From Streptomyces adustus (lineage in GTDB: Bacteria > Actinomycetota > Actinomycetes > Streptomycetales > Streptomycetaceae): 52,921 bases of DNA. Shown piece by piece: positions 1-7,412 of this stretch. The notes beneath the pieces are model-generated. The model worked only from the letters and a program-made list of their open reading frames with translations, searched no databases and was not told where the DNA came from. Position numbers and translations under genes: made by a program. Location of the stretch: NCBI RefSeq assembly GCF_009377175.1, contig NZ_VJZD01000036.1, forward strand, positions 1-52,921, in the 5' to 3' direction. The number at the start of each line of letters is the position of its first letter. Position 1 is the first letter of the stretch.

Positions 1-1062
1 CCCTCCGGAACGCCCCACCGCGCCACCGTCGGCGACGTGATCGCCAGCGCCCCCGCGCCCGGCGCGCCGCACGGACTGCTCGCCAAGGTCACCAAGGTGG
101 TCGGGGAGACGGACGCGGGCACGGAGGTGCAGACCGAACCCGCCACCCTCAACGCGCTGCTCGGCGACGACACGGCACGCGGCACCGTGCCGGTCGACCC
201 GGCCGCCTTCGACGTCGAGAAGCTGCTGCCCGACGTCGACCTCTCCTGGACCAAGGCGGGCGACGTCCACGTGGGCCCGCAGGGCGCCGAGGTCCCGCTC
301 GGCAGTCTGCGGCTGGACGTACGGGCCGAGGTGCCCACCGCCGCGGGCGCACCCGTCTCCGCCGCCGCCTCGGTCTCCGGCTACGTCCAGGTCGCCCCGC
401 AGGTCGACTTCCGCTACGGCGGCGACGGATACGACACCGCACCCGCCTCCGCCTACCTGGGCGTGTCCGGCGACTGGACCTCCGGCTGGGCGCTCAAGGG
501 CCGGGCGGCGGCCGCCGCCACGCCGGTGCGCATCCCGTTCGCCAAGCTGCACGCGGACCCCGTGCTCCAGGTCGGACCCGTCCCGGTCGTGGTCAACCTG
601 GACCTCACCTGCTACGTCCAGATCAGCGGCGACGGCACCGTCACCGTCGACGTGGAGCAGGACGTCAAGGGCGGTTTCCGGGCGGGCGGCACCTTCTCCT
701 CCGCCAAGGGGTGGACCCCGGTCAGCTCCGCCGACATGACGGCCACGCCGGTACGGACCTCGGTCACCACGGCGGGCTCCGTACGGGCGGCGCTCGGCGC
801 ACAGGCGACCGTCGGCCTGTACGGCGCCGTGGGCGTCGCCGCCGACCTCGCGCCCTACCTGCGCGGCGAGGCCACCGGCACGGTCACCGGCAGCGACGGC
901 AGGCTCGACGCGAAAGCCGTATGGGCCGTGTACGGAGGTGTCGACCTCAGCGGCACCCTGCGCCTGCAGCTGGCCGTCTTCGGCACCCCCGTCCTCCAGC
1001 GGGACCTGCCTCTGGGCACGCTGCACCGGGAGTGGAAGCTGGCGGGCGGCGGCACACCGTAG
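1..1062 (+). CDS. Secreted beta-rich hypothetical protein, 5' end cut by window edge
   Basis: The frame is open from base 1 without a stop, so the first in-frame GTG at 37 need not be the true start and the gene very probably begins outside the window. At least 353 codons are present. The product is rich in Gly, Val, Thr and Asp with alternating polar/hydrophobic residues and many amphipathic beta-strand-like stretches (tandem V-x-V-x-L patterns around codons 100-330). It has no cysteine pairs and no membrane segments in the visible part. This is typical of large extracellular Streptomyces proteins of unknown function, but no known domain was recognised. Function is not assigned. Confidence 0.75.
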   Translation, partial: PSGTPHRATVGDVIASAPAPGAPHGLLAKVTKVVGETDAGTEVQTEPATLNALLGDDTARGTVPVDPAAFDVEKLLPDVDLSWTKAGDVHVGPQGAEVPLGSLRLDVRAEVPTAAGAPVSAAASVSGYVQVAPQVDFRYGGDGYDTAPASAYLGVSGDWTSGWALKGRAAAAATPVRIPFAKLHADPVLQVGPVPVVVNLDLTCYVQISGDGTVTVDVEQDVKGGFRAGGTFSSAKGWTPVSSADMTATPVRTSVTTAGSVRAALGAQATVGLYGAVGVAADLAPYLRGEATGTVTGSDGRLDAKAVWAVYGGVDLSGTLRLQLAVFGTPVLQRDLPLGTLHREWKLAGGGTP

Positions 1063-1072
1063 CCGGCAGGCG

Positions 1073-1500
1073 TCAGGCCGCGCCGTCGGGCACCCAGGCC
1101 TGGCGGCGCGGCACCGCCGACACGTCGGTCGCCTCGTAGTGCCCGCCCTTGAGTACCTCGCCGTCCGCACACCGCGCGGCCTGGCCGTCGGGGCCCAGCT
1201 TGGTCATGTTGCAGCGGTGGATCTCGGCGATCACCGCGTCGAGGTCGACGCCGCGCACGAGGGCGGTGCCGTAGGCGATGCAGACAACGTCGGCCGGCTC
1301 GTGGGCGAGGCCGCCGAGGTGACCGACACCTCGGCCACCTCGGCGGCCTCCTCCGCGAGCAGCTCGCCCCGGTGCGCGGCCGGCTGCGGCAGCGCCTGGA
1401 CCACCGGCGACAGCTGCGTGAGCGGCTCCAGCACTTGCCGCTGAGTCTCCTCTGGCAGCCGGTCCGGGAAACCTCGCCCCGTGCAGCACCGACGAACTCG
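1073..1500 (-). pseudogene. Frameshifted PRA-PH/MazG-like nucleotide pyrophosphohydrolase remnant
   Basis: Two adjacent minus-strand frames carry consecutive parts of one protein. The upstream frame reads an acidic helix with ELLAEEAAEVAEV (a MazG/PRA-PH type E-x-x-E-x metal-binding helix). The downstream frame resumes at about base 1320 with EPADVVCIAYGTALVRGVDL, then a conserved GPDG...DGEVLKG tail ending at the stop at 1073. Together they resemble the small phosphoribosyl-ATP-pyrophosphohydrolase-like proteins of actinobacteria that hydrolyse nucleotide pyrophosphates. A single-base frameshift near 1320 splits the reading frame and no good start with a ribosome-binding site is visible. A sequencing error could mimic this, so pseudogene status is inferred. 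Confidence 0.55.
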
Positions 1501-1598
1501 CCACACTGGCCCGCACCCGCCTGGAACGGATGCAGTACCAACCCGGCCTGCTGGACGGCTTCATCGCCGAAACCGGACTGATCCCTGCTCCGCCGTGA
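1485..1598 (+). pseudogene. C-terminal remnant of an unidentified gene
   Basis: A short open frame with strong G/C third-position bias ends at TGA 1596-1598. It encodes a helical tail with the segments STDELATLARTRLERM and LLDGFIAETGLIPAPP. There is no start codon or ribosome-binding site in this frame near its beginning, and it runs into the opposite-strand PRA-PH remnant, so it looks like the 3' end of a gene left after a rearrangement. The family was not recognised. Confidence 0.35.
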
Positions 1599-1623
1599 AG
1601 TCACCCCGAACCGAAAACCTCAG

Positions 1624-1687
1624 TAGCCACGCGGCGCGACACGACGACGAGGCGGTCAGCCGCGTGGTCCGAGCGCTTCCCACGCTG
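1624..1687 (+). repeat. Core fragment of the TIR element, copy A
   Basis: This 64-bp segment matches 2679-2742, the core of the complete element, at about 59 of 64 positions. It contains an internal stem (CCACGCGGC near 1627 pairing with GCCGCGTGG near 1659). The terminal inverted repeats are not recognisable here, so this is a truncated copy. It lies just downstream of the lipoprotein gene that ends at 1715. Confidence 0.7.
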
Positions 1688-1714
1688 AACAATCAGCTGG
1701 CTCCGGACCAGAAC

Positions 1715-2365
1715 CTAGGGGACAGCGGCGCAGGTGCGGTCGCCGGCGTCGCTGAGCCGGAGCGTGGCCTCGGACGTCGTGCCGTCATGGCTCAGGGACA
1801 GCTCGATGCTGCCCTTCGTGTAGTCCGGGAACCACACGGCGTACAGCGTCCGGGCCCCCTGTGCGACGGTGCCGACATGGCGGACTTCCAGGGGTTTTCC
1901 GCTACAGGTCGCGGAGGTCACCTGCTGGTGGTCGGCGGCGAAGAGACGAACCCAGCCGTCGGTGAAGAGGGTTGCGAGCGGGCGCACCCCTGTCGAGTTC
2001 TTGATGGCCATGGGCTTGGAGGCGCAGCCTCGCAGGGAGAACGCATTTTCGGCGACCGATGCCCAGCACAGTCGCTGGTCGCGGGTCTCCCAGGCGTAGG
2101 CGGCGCCGGTCGGCCAGGACTCGACCAGCATCAGACCCTGAGGGCCGGGGGCGTCGGCACCCACCGCCCCCGACTTCATCAGAGTGGTCCGGGTTCGGTT
2201 GATCACCTCGGTCAGGTCCGGATCCGAGGGAGCCGGCGCAGCGGTCGAAGCGGGGGCGCGGGAGGCGGACGGCCTCGCTGAGATCGCGTCGCCACCCGAG
2301 CAGCCCGTCGAGGCCGTGACCAGCAGTACCACCGCCCCCAAGGCAGCGCGAAGTCCGTATCGCAT
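1715..2365 (-). CDS. Putative secreted lipoprotein of unknown function
   Basis: The product is 216 aa. The ATG at 2365 was chosen because GGAGGAA sits 8-9 bases upstream and because it directly begins a lipoprotein signal: Arg residues, a hydrophobic core at residues 7-18, then the lipobox S-T-G-C with Cys22. Residues 25-50 are a Ser/Ala/Pro-rich linker. The mature domain (about 50-216) contains Cys pairs that could form disulfides, including C-W-A-S-V, L-R-G-C and T-C-S-G. The protein is expected to be anchored on the outer face of the membrane. No family was recognised. It is flanked by truncated and complete copies of the TIR element, so it sits in a mobile-DNA neighbourhood. Confidence 0.8.
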   Translation of the reverse strand: MRYGLRAALGAVVLLVTASTGCSGGDAISARPSASRAPASTAAPAPSDPDLTEVINRTRTTLMKSGAVGADAPGPQGLMLVESWPTGAAYAWETRDQRLCWASVAENAFSLRGCASKPMAIKNSTGVRPLATLFTDGWVRLFAADHQQVTSATCSGKPLEVRHVGTVAQGARTLYAVWFPDYTKGSIELSLSHDGTTSEATLRLSDAGDRTCAAVP

Positions 2366-2621
2366 GAGCGTTCCTCCCCCGCGTGCACCCTGAAAACCAG
2401 GGCGCGTGGCCGGACACTGTCCATGAGGCCCCTTCGGCGCCGAGCATTCGGTGTCGCTCAGGCCTGCGCCGAGCTGACCAGCACGGCGGCCGACCAGCAA
2501 GCCGTCTGAGCAACATCTGAGCTCTGCCCCGAGCATCGCGTGCCGCTCACCAGTAGCGCCTGGCCGCACTACCCGAACTGCCGTGCCCCAATGCGTCGTT
2601 CCAGCCGTACGTGCCACTTGC

Positions 2622-2815
2622 GGAAAGGTCTGCGAACCCGGCTCGACATAGATCAATCGTCTGCTCGCGTGGATGAGCTAGCCACGCGGCGCGACACGAC
2701 GACGGGACGGTCAGCCGCGAGGCCTGAGCGCTTCCCACGCTGGACGGACCAGTCATCTGTCGTCCCTGAGGAAGGGCACCTTGATCCATGTCAAGCCGTG
2801 TCCACAGGCCTTTCC
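2622..2815. mobile_element. Complete MITE-like element with about 35-bp terminal inverted repeats
   Basis: The left end (2622-2656) and right end (2781-2815) are inverted copies of each other. Over the inner 30 bp, 24 positions match, and the outer five bases GGAAA/TTTCC match fully. The end consensus contains GGCTTGACATGGATCAA. The 124-bp interior has a hairpin-forming core shared with 1624-1687 and 8054-8180. No ORF of transposase size lies inside, so it would have to be moved in trans. It occupies the gap between the lipoprotein gene and the gene starting at 3449. Only one intact copy is in the window. Confidence 0.75.
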
Positions 2816-2861
2816 AGGGCATGTTCAAGAAGTCGACCAGACTGGCAGAGCTGCGCCCCCA

Positions 2862-3449
2862 TCAGCCCCGCTGAGCATCTCCCAGCACAGTGCTGCCGAG
2901 TTGAGCGGCGAGCTTCTCCGCCCGTGGCAGATCGCCCAACTTGTCGACGTGAACGAATACGGTGTGGTGCTCGGCCGGATGCGACCAGTCGACGTCGTCG
3001 CCGTTGAAGACAACCTCCACGCCGTCGTACGTGGCAGAGCCGTACGACTCAGTCTCCGCGTCGTCCGGCCATCTGCCCTGCAAACCGATCGAGGCCATTC
3101 CCTTCCCCACGGCTCGCACGAACCGGTCCTCCACGGTGCCCGCTGGAACGTAGTGCAGGAAGCTCAGAGGCAGTTCCGGCTCCAGTGCGGAGTCCTCCGC
3201 GGCTGTGATCACCAAGCTGAACTTCGCAAAGTCCTGCGTCACGGGGTCCATCCGGGGACGGACGTAGCGGTACTCGGCGTCGGGCAGCACCGCCGCCATC
3301 CGCCGCGCGTCCTCGACGGTCAGCAGCTCGGCCCACAGAGTCACCTCGTCGTCGTGCTCCTCCAGCAGAGCGTTCAGGCGCAGCGCCTGCGTCCACGCCT
3401 CGACGGCGTCAGTGGTGCGGAAGACGGGATACGCCTGCGAGTTACCCAT
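2862..3449 (-). CDS. Hypothetical soluble protein, possible immunity-type protein
   Basis: The product is 195 aa, starting at ATG 3449 with only a weak purine-rich stretch upstream. It is acidic and soluble, with no signal peptide or membrane segment. Visible features are an N-terminal alpha-helical part with V-E-A-W-T-Q-A-L-R-L-N, a central E-Y-R-Y-V-R-P-R-M-D-P, and a C-terminal segment with HHTVFVHVDKLGDLPRAEKL. No family was recognised. Its setting beside MITE-like repeats and near SUKH and DUF3885 genes fits the lineage-specific genes that accumulate in such islands. An immunity role is only a guess from context. Confidence 0.7.
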   Translation of the reverse strand: MGNSQAYPVFRTTDAVEAWTQALRLNALLEEHDDEVTLWAELLTVEDARRMAAVLPDAEYRYVRPRMDPVTQDFAKFSLVITAAEDSALEPELPLSFLHYVPAGTVEDRFVRAVGKGMASIGLQGRWPDDAETESYGSATYDGVEVVFNGDDVDWSHPAEHHTVFVHVDKLGDLPRAEKLAAQLGSTVLGDAQRG

Positions 3450-3513
3450 GCGCCCACTCTCACACGGGACAAGGAATGCACTGCAAGCGGACCTCTGTCT
3501 TCGTGCCTGTCGG

Positions 3514-3590
3514 CTTCGGTCAAGCGATACTCATGCACCTATAACATCGAGGCGGAGGCCTCTTCCGTAGGGGTGCGACTTCGTCGACTG
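3514..3590 (+). repeat. Second dispersed repeat family, copy 1
   Basis: About 76 bp here align with 5901-5976 on the same strand. Shared blocks are CGGTCAAGCGAT, TCATGCAC, CATCGAG and AGGGGTGCGA, with scattered substitutions between them. The segment is AT-richer than its surroundings and lies in the gap between the genes at 2862-3449 and 3898-4287. The rest of that gap (3450-3897) shows no convincing gene. Confidence 0.6.
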
Positions 3591-3897
3591 GCATACGGCT
3601 TCGCGCGGCATATCAGTCAAGTCTGACTTATGCGGTAATAATTTCGCCGGCTGGGGCGATGGGATTTGGCTCTCAGGTGCGCTGTGACATCGTTCGCCGC
3701 CATGTGGCCGAATTCAGACTCCTGCACCGATCACGCGCCCGGCTCATTCGTGCGAGGCGAGAAGAAGTGTGGCCAGCGGTACCGGAGCTCCGACCTCAGG
3801 ATTCGCTCAACTCTGCACACAGCGCACTAACTCTTCCATAGTATCCCTGCTCAAGGGCCTGACCAGCCACTTGCATCTGCAACAAACAGGGGGAAGA

Positions 3898-4287
3898 GTG
3901 CGCCTACTCGCAAGCTCGATAGTTTTCACCAGCGCCATGGCCTTAGGGATATCGACACCGGCGCTGGCTGCCGGCCCGACTGCGGAAGTCTCGGGGACTG
4001 TCGGCGCCAGCTTCACTGGTCAAATCACGACCAAAGTCAGCACTGCGCTGGCCGAAGCGAGCGAGCAGCACAGCGTCACATTGCTTGCATCGGTGACCGC
4101 CAAACTCGGCAACGTGATTCACGTCAAAAACGTTCCTCCGAACAAAACCGCATATGCCCAATATGGCGTGTGGCGTCGAAAATTCACCGGCACTGCTAAC
4201 TACCAGCATCACACCTGCCGTCTCACGAGCAACCACGTGACAGGCTATGGACCCATGCATGTCGGGTGGTACACATGGGACGAATAG
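3898..4287 (+). CDS. Small secreted hypothetical protein
   Basis: The product is 129 aa. GTG 3898 was preferred because GGGGGAAGA lies immediately upstream and because the frame then opens directly with a Sec signal peptide: MRLL, a hydrophobic core, and an ALA-A cleavage site near residue 24. The mature protein of about 105 aa is Thr/Ser-rich at its start (coiled-coil-like heptads in TTKVSTALAEASEQHSVTLL) and ends in a basic/aromatic segment with YGVWRRKFTG and two Tyr/Trp-rich turns. The codon bias is weaker than in the core genes of the window, pointing to recent acquisition. Its stop overlaps the start of the next gene, so the two are probably co-translated and may act together outside the cell. 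Confidence 0.72.
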   Translation: MRLLASSIVFTSAMALGISTPALAAGPTAEVSGTVGASFTGQITTKVSTALAEASEQHSVTLLASVTAKLGNVIHVKNVPPNKTAYAQYGVWRRKFTGTANYQHHTCRLTSNHVTGYGPMHVGWYTWDE

Positions 4288-4760
4288 GATTGGTCATTCC
4301 GGTGGCTCTCCTCGCGTTGGCGGGGTGCACCAATGCGACGCCGACCTCAAGCCGAGCCCCTGAAAGGGAGACGCCAGTCGAAACAAATTCGTCTGGAGCT
4401 CCTTCCGTCACGCCTTCCACCAGCGCAGACCCCCGCGCTGCGCCCGAACTTCCAGACGCACAGAAGAGATTCATCGAAGCGGGCGGAAAGACCGGACCTC
4501 ACTCGTTTCCCGAGATACCTCAAATCCAGAAGGGCACCCTGGAAGTTGCGGCGATCTGTTCGGGCACCGGGACGATCGAGGTCAACGTCGGCTCTCTCGT
4601 GAGCTACACCGCCGTCTGCGCAAATGGTGACCCCGGGCAATACAACGAAGTGGGCCTTAGCCGCAGCCACAAGAACGTCGCTGTGACGGTCACCAGCAAG
4701 ACGACCGGGTCCTGGGGACTATCAGTGGGATGGACCAAAATCGTCGCTCCGCCCGGATAG
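4275..4760 (+). CDS. Putative lipoprotein translated with the preceding secreted protein
   Basis: The product is 161 aa. ATG 4275 begins a lipoprotein signal peptide with lipobox L-A-G-C (Cys18). A Ser/Thr/Pro/Glu-rich linker runs from about 20 to 60. The globular part (about 75-161) has a Cys pair (AAICSGTG and TAVCANG) separated by roughly 20 residues, and beta-strand-like repeats. The start overlaps the upstream gene by 13 bases, and GGGTGG lies upstream, implying translational coupling. The overlapping layout suggests a functional pair at the cell surface. The family was not recognised. GC content is lower than in neighbouring core genes. Confidence 0.78.
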   Translation: MGRIGLVIPVALLALAGCTNATPTSSRAPERETPVETNSSGAPSVTPSTSADPRAAPELPDAQKRFIEAGGKTGPHSFPEIPQIQKGTLEVAAICSGTGTIEVNVGSLVSYTAVCANGDPGQYNEVGLSRSHKNVAVTVTSKTTGSWGLSVGWTKIVAPPG

Positions 4761-4832
4761 CTTCTGTCGCCCACAGCGGCCCGTCGGTATTCCGGCTGGC
4801 CCTCCCAGCTTGTCGGGATCTGGGCTCCAGCC

Positions 4833-4905
4833 GTCGCGCCCCGTGGTTAGCTCATCCACGCGATCAGTCGACGGATCCATGTCAAGCCGTGCTCACAGCC
4901 CTTCC
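4833..4905 (-). repeat. One end of the TIR element, copy C (inverted)
   Basis: This segment is the reverse complement of the left 70 bp of the complete element at 2622-2815, including the end with GGATCCATGTCAAGCCGTG and the adjoining GCTCATCCACGCGA block. The other half of the element is missing. It lies between the lipoprotein gene ending at 4760 and the convergent gene ending at 4964. Confidence 0.7.
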
Positions 4906-4963
4906 CTCCTGCGGTGTTCAGGCTGGTCGACCGGGATCCCGAGCCCGGCGGTGCTGTGCGGCA

Positions 4964-5761
4964 TCAGCTGTGCCGCTGCCACCAGCGCCTCTTCCGCTCA
5001 ACTATCCGAGGCCCGGTTCCGGCCCCATCAGGGGCGGACGTGCTGTCCGGCGGCAACGCCTTCAAGGCGGCGCGGATACGGTCGAAGGAGGCGATGGTGT
5101 GGTGGTCGTCGGCGGGGAGTGTCACTCCGACGCAGACCAGCTTGAAACTGTCCTCGCCGAGGGGTGCTCCAATGAACACCGGCGCACCCACGCACCCTTG
5201 TGGCAGGTCTCCTATCCACCGGATGCTGCCGTCGCCTGCGCGTGTGATCCGGCCGATCACGACAGCTTGCTCTCGGGAACCGTCCCCGTCGTTGACATGG
5301 CCCAGCAGATAGGCCGGTACCGGAGACTCACCGAGGCCGGCGATGTCCTGTTCTGTTGCTGCGATGCCGTCGGTGATCTCGTCGGTCGTCCAACGCCAGC
5401 CCTTGCGGGTTCCGTGCGCGTGCAGCCCGGCGGCGGGCATGACCGCCACGCCCAGGTCGTCGAGATGAGTCCACCCCTCCGCGAAGTCGAGCATCATCAG
5501 TTTCTGAGCGCTCATCACGGGTGCGCACAGAGCAGGGCGCAGGGTGAACTCGGCCAACTCGACTCGCGCCGGCTCACTGGCGGTCACGAGGTACTGCCGG
5601 ATGACCTCGCCTTCGGAGGTCGTCTCCACGAGTTCGTTGAACCAGAAGGCCGTCGCGTGTTGTTCCTCCCGGTGGGCTCGCTGGAAGGGAAGCGTCGAGC
5701 GGCCGACGTGATCGACTATCGCGTCGATCGTCGCACTGGAATGGTCGGGCAGGTCTGGCAT
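4964..5761 (-). CDS. Trypsin-fold protein lacking catalytic His and Ser (probable pseudoprotease)
   Basis: The product is 265 aa. The order of motifs follows a chymotrypsin-like peptidase: ATAFWF (36-41) as the first beta hairpin, YLVTAS (57-62) where active enzymes have LVTxxH, DDLGVAVMP (101-109) at the catalytic-Asp strand, and GCVGAPVF (189-196) where GxSGGP is expected. In this alignment the His is absent and the Ser is Val191, while Asp101 or Asp102 remains. No signal peptide is visible, so it should be cytoplasmic. The C-terminus is Lys/Arg/Trp-rich (RKRRWWQRHS). No Shine-Dalgarno sequence precedes ATG 5761, so a leaderless message or another start is possible. The fold assignment is by motif only. 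Confidence 0.65.
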   Translation of the reverse strand: MPDLPDHSSATIDAIVDHVGRSTLPFQRAHREEQHATAFWFNELVETTSEGEVIRQYLVTASEPARVELAEFTLRPALCAPVMSAQKLMMLDFAEGWTHLDDLGVAVMPAAGLHAHGTRKGWRWTTDEITDGIAATEQDIAGLGESPVPAYLLGHVNDGDGSREQAVVIGRITRAGDGSIRWIGDLPQGCVGAPVFIGAPLGEDSFKLVCVGVTLPADDHHTIASFDRIRAALKALPPDSTSAPDGAGTGPRIVERKRRWWQRHS

Positions 5762-5864
5762 GGAGGGAGAGACTAACGCACGGTCGAAGACAGCTACTGG
5801 GCAGCACGGCAGGGCCCGTCTGCGCGCCCTCCAGTCCTCGGTCTTCGACGTCGGTGACGGGCAA

Positions 5865-6041
5865 GGACCTGTCAGCGCGGCTTGATGTCCCCGCCTTCGC
5901 CTCGGTCAAGCGATGTTCATGCACTCATGGCATCGAGTCGGAGCCCCCTCCTCAGGGGTGCGATTTTTAAGCGACTGCGTGCCACCACCAGCAGCAGCAG
6001 CGGGACCGCATGACGTGGATCGTGAAGCCGCGTTCACAGAC
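5865..6041. mobile_element. Degenerate TIR element enclosing the second repeat family
   Basis: A left end at 5865-5890 (GGACCTGTCAGCGCGG then CTTGATGTCC) and an inverted right end at 6014-6041 (GTGGATCGTGAAGCCGCG, then TTCACAGAC) resemble the TIRs of the 2622-2815 element. They enclose 177 bp, close to the length of the intact copy. The interior differs: it carries copy 2 of the second repeat family (5901-5976). The rest of the 5762-6082 gap shows no gene. The TIR match is imperfect, so this could be a relative rather than a copy. Confidence 0.5.
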
Positions 6042-6082
6042 TCCTGCGCCGGTCGGCCATGGAAAGGGGGCCGGCCCGGCTC

Positions 6083-6679
6083 TCAGAGGCCGGCCGGGTG
6101 GTTGGAAAGCCAGTCCGTGTGTCGGTCACGCACACCGTCACGTTCTCCAGGCGTGGCAAGGATGACGTCTGCGCCGCCGTCGTAGGGGTGGTAGATGCGT
6201 CGCAGTTCCCCGTCGGCGATGAAGACTTCGACGAGCGCCTCGTCCGCGACGGCTCGCAACAGCCCGTCGACGCAGCCGCGGTTCCACCGGCGCCGGTCGG
6301 CATACAGCCGTGTGTGGGTGTGGAACTCCGGGTCGGGGTCGTCCTGGTCCGACTCTGTCCACCAGCGGATGCTGCCGGGGTGCAGTGTCTGTCGTGGTGT
6401 CGGGTAGCCCGCAGGACCGGTCGGTGTGTCCGACCAGTCCATGGTCACCACGAACACGTCCGTGCCCGTGAACAACTCGTCCAGGATCGTGTTGTACCGG
6501 TCCAGCACGATCGCGTACTCGTCCTCGGACTCCGGGTAGCGCTTCGAGCCGGGGAGGCTGTGGAAGCGCACCCAGCGATCCGCGTACCTGGTGCGGAACG
6601 TGTGAGCGACGGGAGGGCCCGACGGATGCCGTTCCCTCCACAAAGCCGCCAGGAGGGCAGGGTCGATGGCGAAACTCAC
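6083..6679 (-). CDS. DUF3885 domain-containing protein
   Basis: The product is 198 aa and soluble. The pattern F-x-x-R-Y-A-D-R-W-V-R-F-H-S-L-P, then S-K-R-Y-P and a run with R-Y-N-T-I-L-D-E-L-F, then a C-terminal RIYHPYDGGADVI and a final W-L, matches the DUF3885 family. Members of this family of unknown biochemistry are frequently found as single lineage-specific genes near polymorphic-toxin or conflict loci. GTG 6679 overlaps the TGA of the msrA remnant (GTGA), so the present start may use translational coupling left over from that gene. A downstream start cannot be excluded. There is no signal peptide. Confidence 0.75.
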   Translation of the reverse strand: MSFAIDPALLAALWRERHPSGPPVAHTFRTRYADRWVRFHSLPGSKRYPESEDEYAIVLDRYNTILDELFTGTDVFVVTMDWSDTPTGPAGYPTPRQTLHPGSIRWWTESDQDDPDPEFHTHTRLYADRRRWNRGCVDGLLRAVADEALVEVFIADGELRRIYHPYDGGADVILATPGERDGVRDRHTDWLSNHPAGL

Positions 6680-6795
6680 CCCTTGGCCAGAGCCACACCG
6701 ATCGGACAGGAAACGCGGCTCCCGGCGCGGCCGTTGATGTTGCGGTCAAGATACTGCTGGTGGTAGCCGTCGGCGTGCAGAACGTACAGCCCTCC
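6676..6795 (-). pseudogene. msrA: C-terminal remnant of peptide methionine sulfoxide reductase A
   Basis: About 40 codons in one frame read LYVLHADGYHQQYLDRN followed by SRVSCPIGVALAKG and a stop at 6676-6678. The YHQQYL block and the SCP-x-G-V tail with the resolving Cys are hallmarks of actinobacterial MsrA C-termini. The upstream sequence shows no MsrA catalytic GCFW region, so the enzyme is truncated and cannot be active. The remnant ends exactly at the start of the DUF3885 gene, marking a rearrangement point near 6795. Confidence 0.6.
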
Positions 6796-6924
6796 AAAGA
6801 GAACTGGCGCCCACCCCGATGACGGTGGATGCGAGCTGCGCCTGCGCGGCGGACCGGAGTCACCTTCGGGACCGGCCTGCCGGAGCGTGGATCACGGCCC
6901 CGTGATGAAGTGGTACGAAGGAGG

Positions 6925-7200
6925 AGAGACCTCCGGTCGGGCAGTTCCAGCGTGAGCCGGAATTCTCCGCCTACCGGCGGGCGATGCGCAACCGGCTTCT
7001 CGCGGCCCCTGTGACGCCCGCGCCCGAACCCTGGCTGCCGTCTTCGAGTACGAGTACGGCGTCCCTGTCGGCGGACTGCTCGGGATCGGCTTCGCGACGG
7101 GCCCCGGTACCGGCCACGATCTGGTGATGGCCGTCTCGCACGACGGGCACGGTCTCTTCCACGCCGTCACCAGCGAGAAGATCGGCAGGGACCGCGACCC
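6925..7200 (+). pseudogene. Degraded hypothetical gene with an apparent frameshift
   Basis: Two plus-strand frames carry gene-like sequence one after another. The first reads QFQREPEFSAYRRAMRNRLL at about 6945-7005. The second reads LAAVFEYEYGVPVGGLLGIG followed by FATGPGTGHDLVMAVSHDGH from about 7031 to 7145, with good codon bias. No single frame joins them and the 5' part contains stops. This looks like one gene broken by an indel near 7010-7030. The family is unknown. The remaining bases to 7412 contain no clear gene. Confidence 0.35.
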
Positions 7201-7412
7201 CTGTGCGCGGGTTGCCGGTCCTGACCGACTCGGGTTTCCCATTCGTATGCCGGAAACGGGTCCGTGCAGCGGTGAGCCGTCCGGAACCCGTCGCAAGTAT
7301 CGCTGTCAGTAGTCCTGCTTAGGCTCCTCCTGCCCGTCAGGCATGCTCGGACTGCCGGCTCGCCGAGACGGACGCACCCTGTCCTGCTCCCGACAGCGAG
7401 GGTCCACACGCC

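Noticed and set aside
1481..2281. Plus-strand ORF of 266 codons across 1481-2281
   Set aside because: It overlaps the minus-strand lipoprotein gene, which has a signal peptide and ribosome-binding site, and it shows no recognisable domain.
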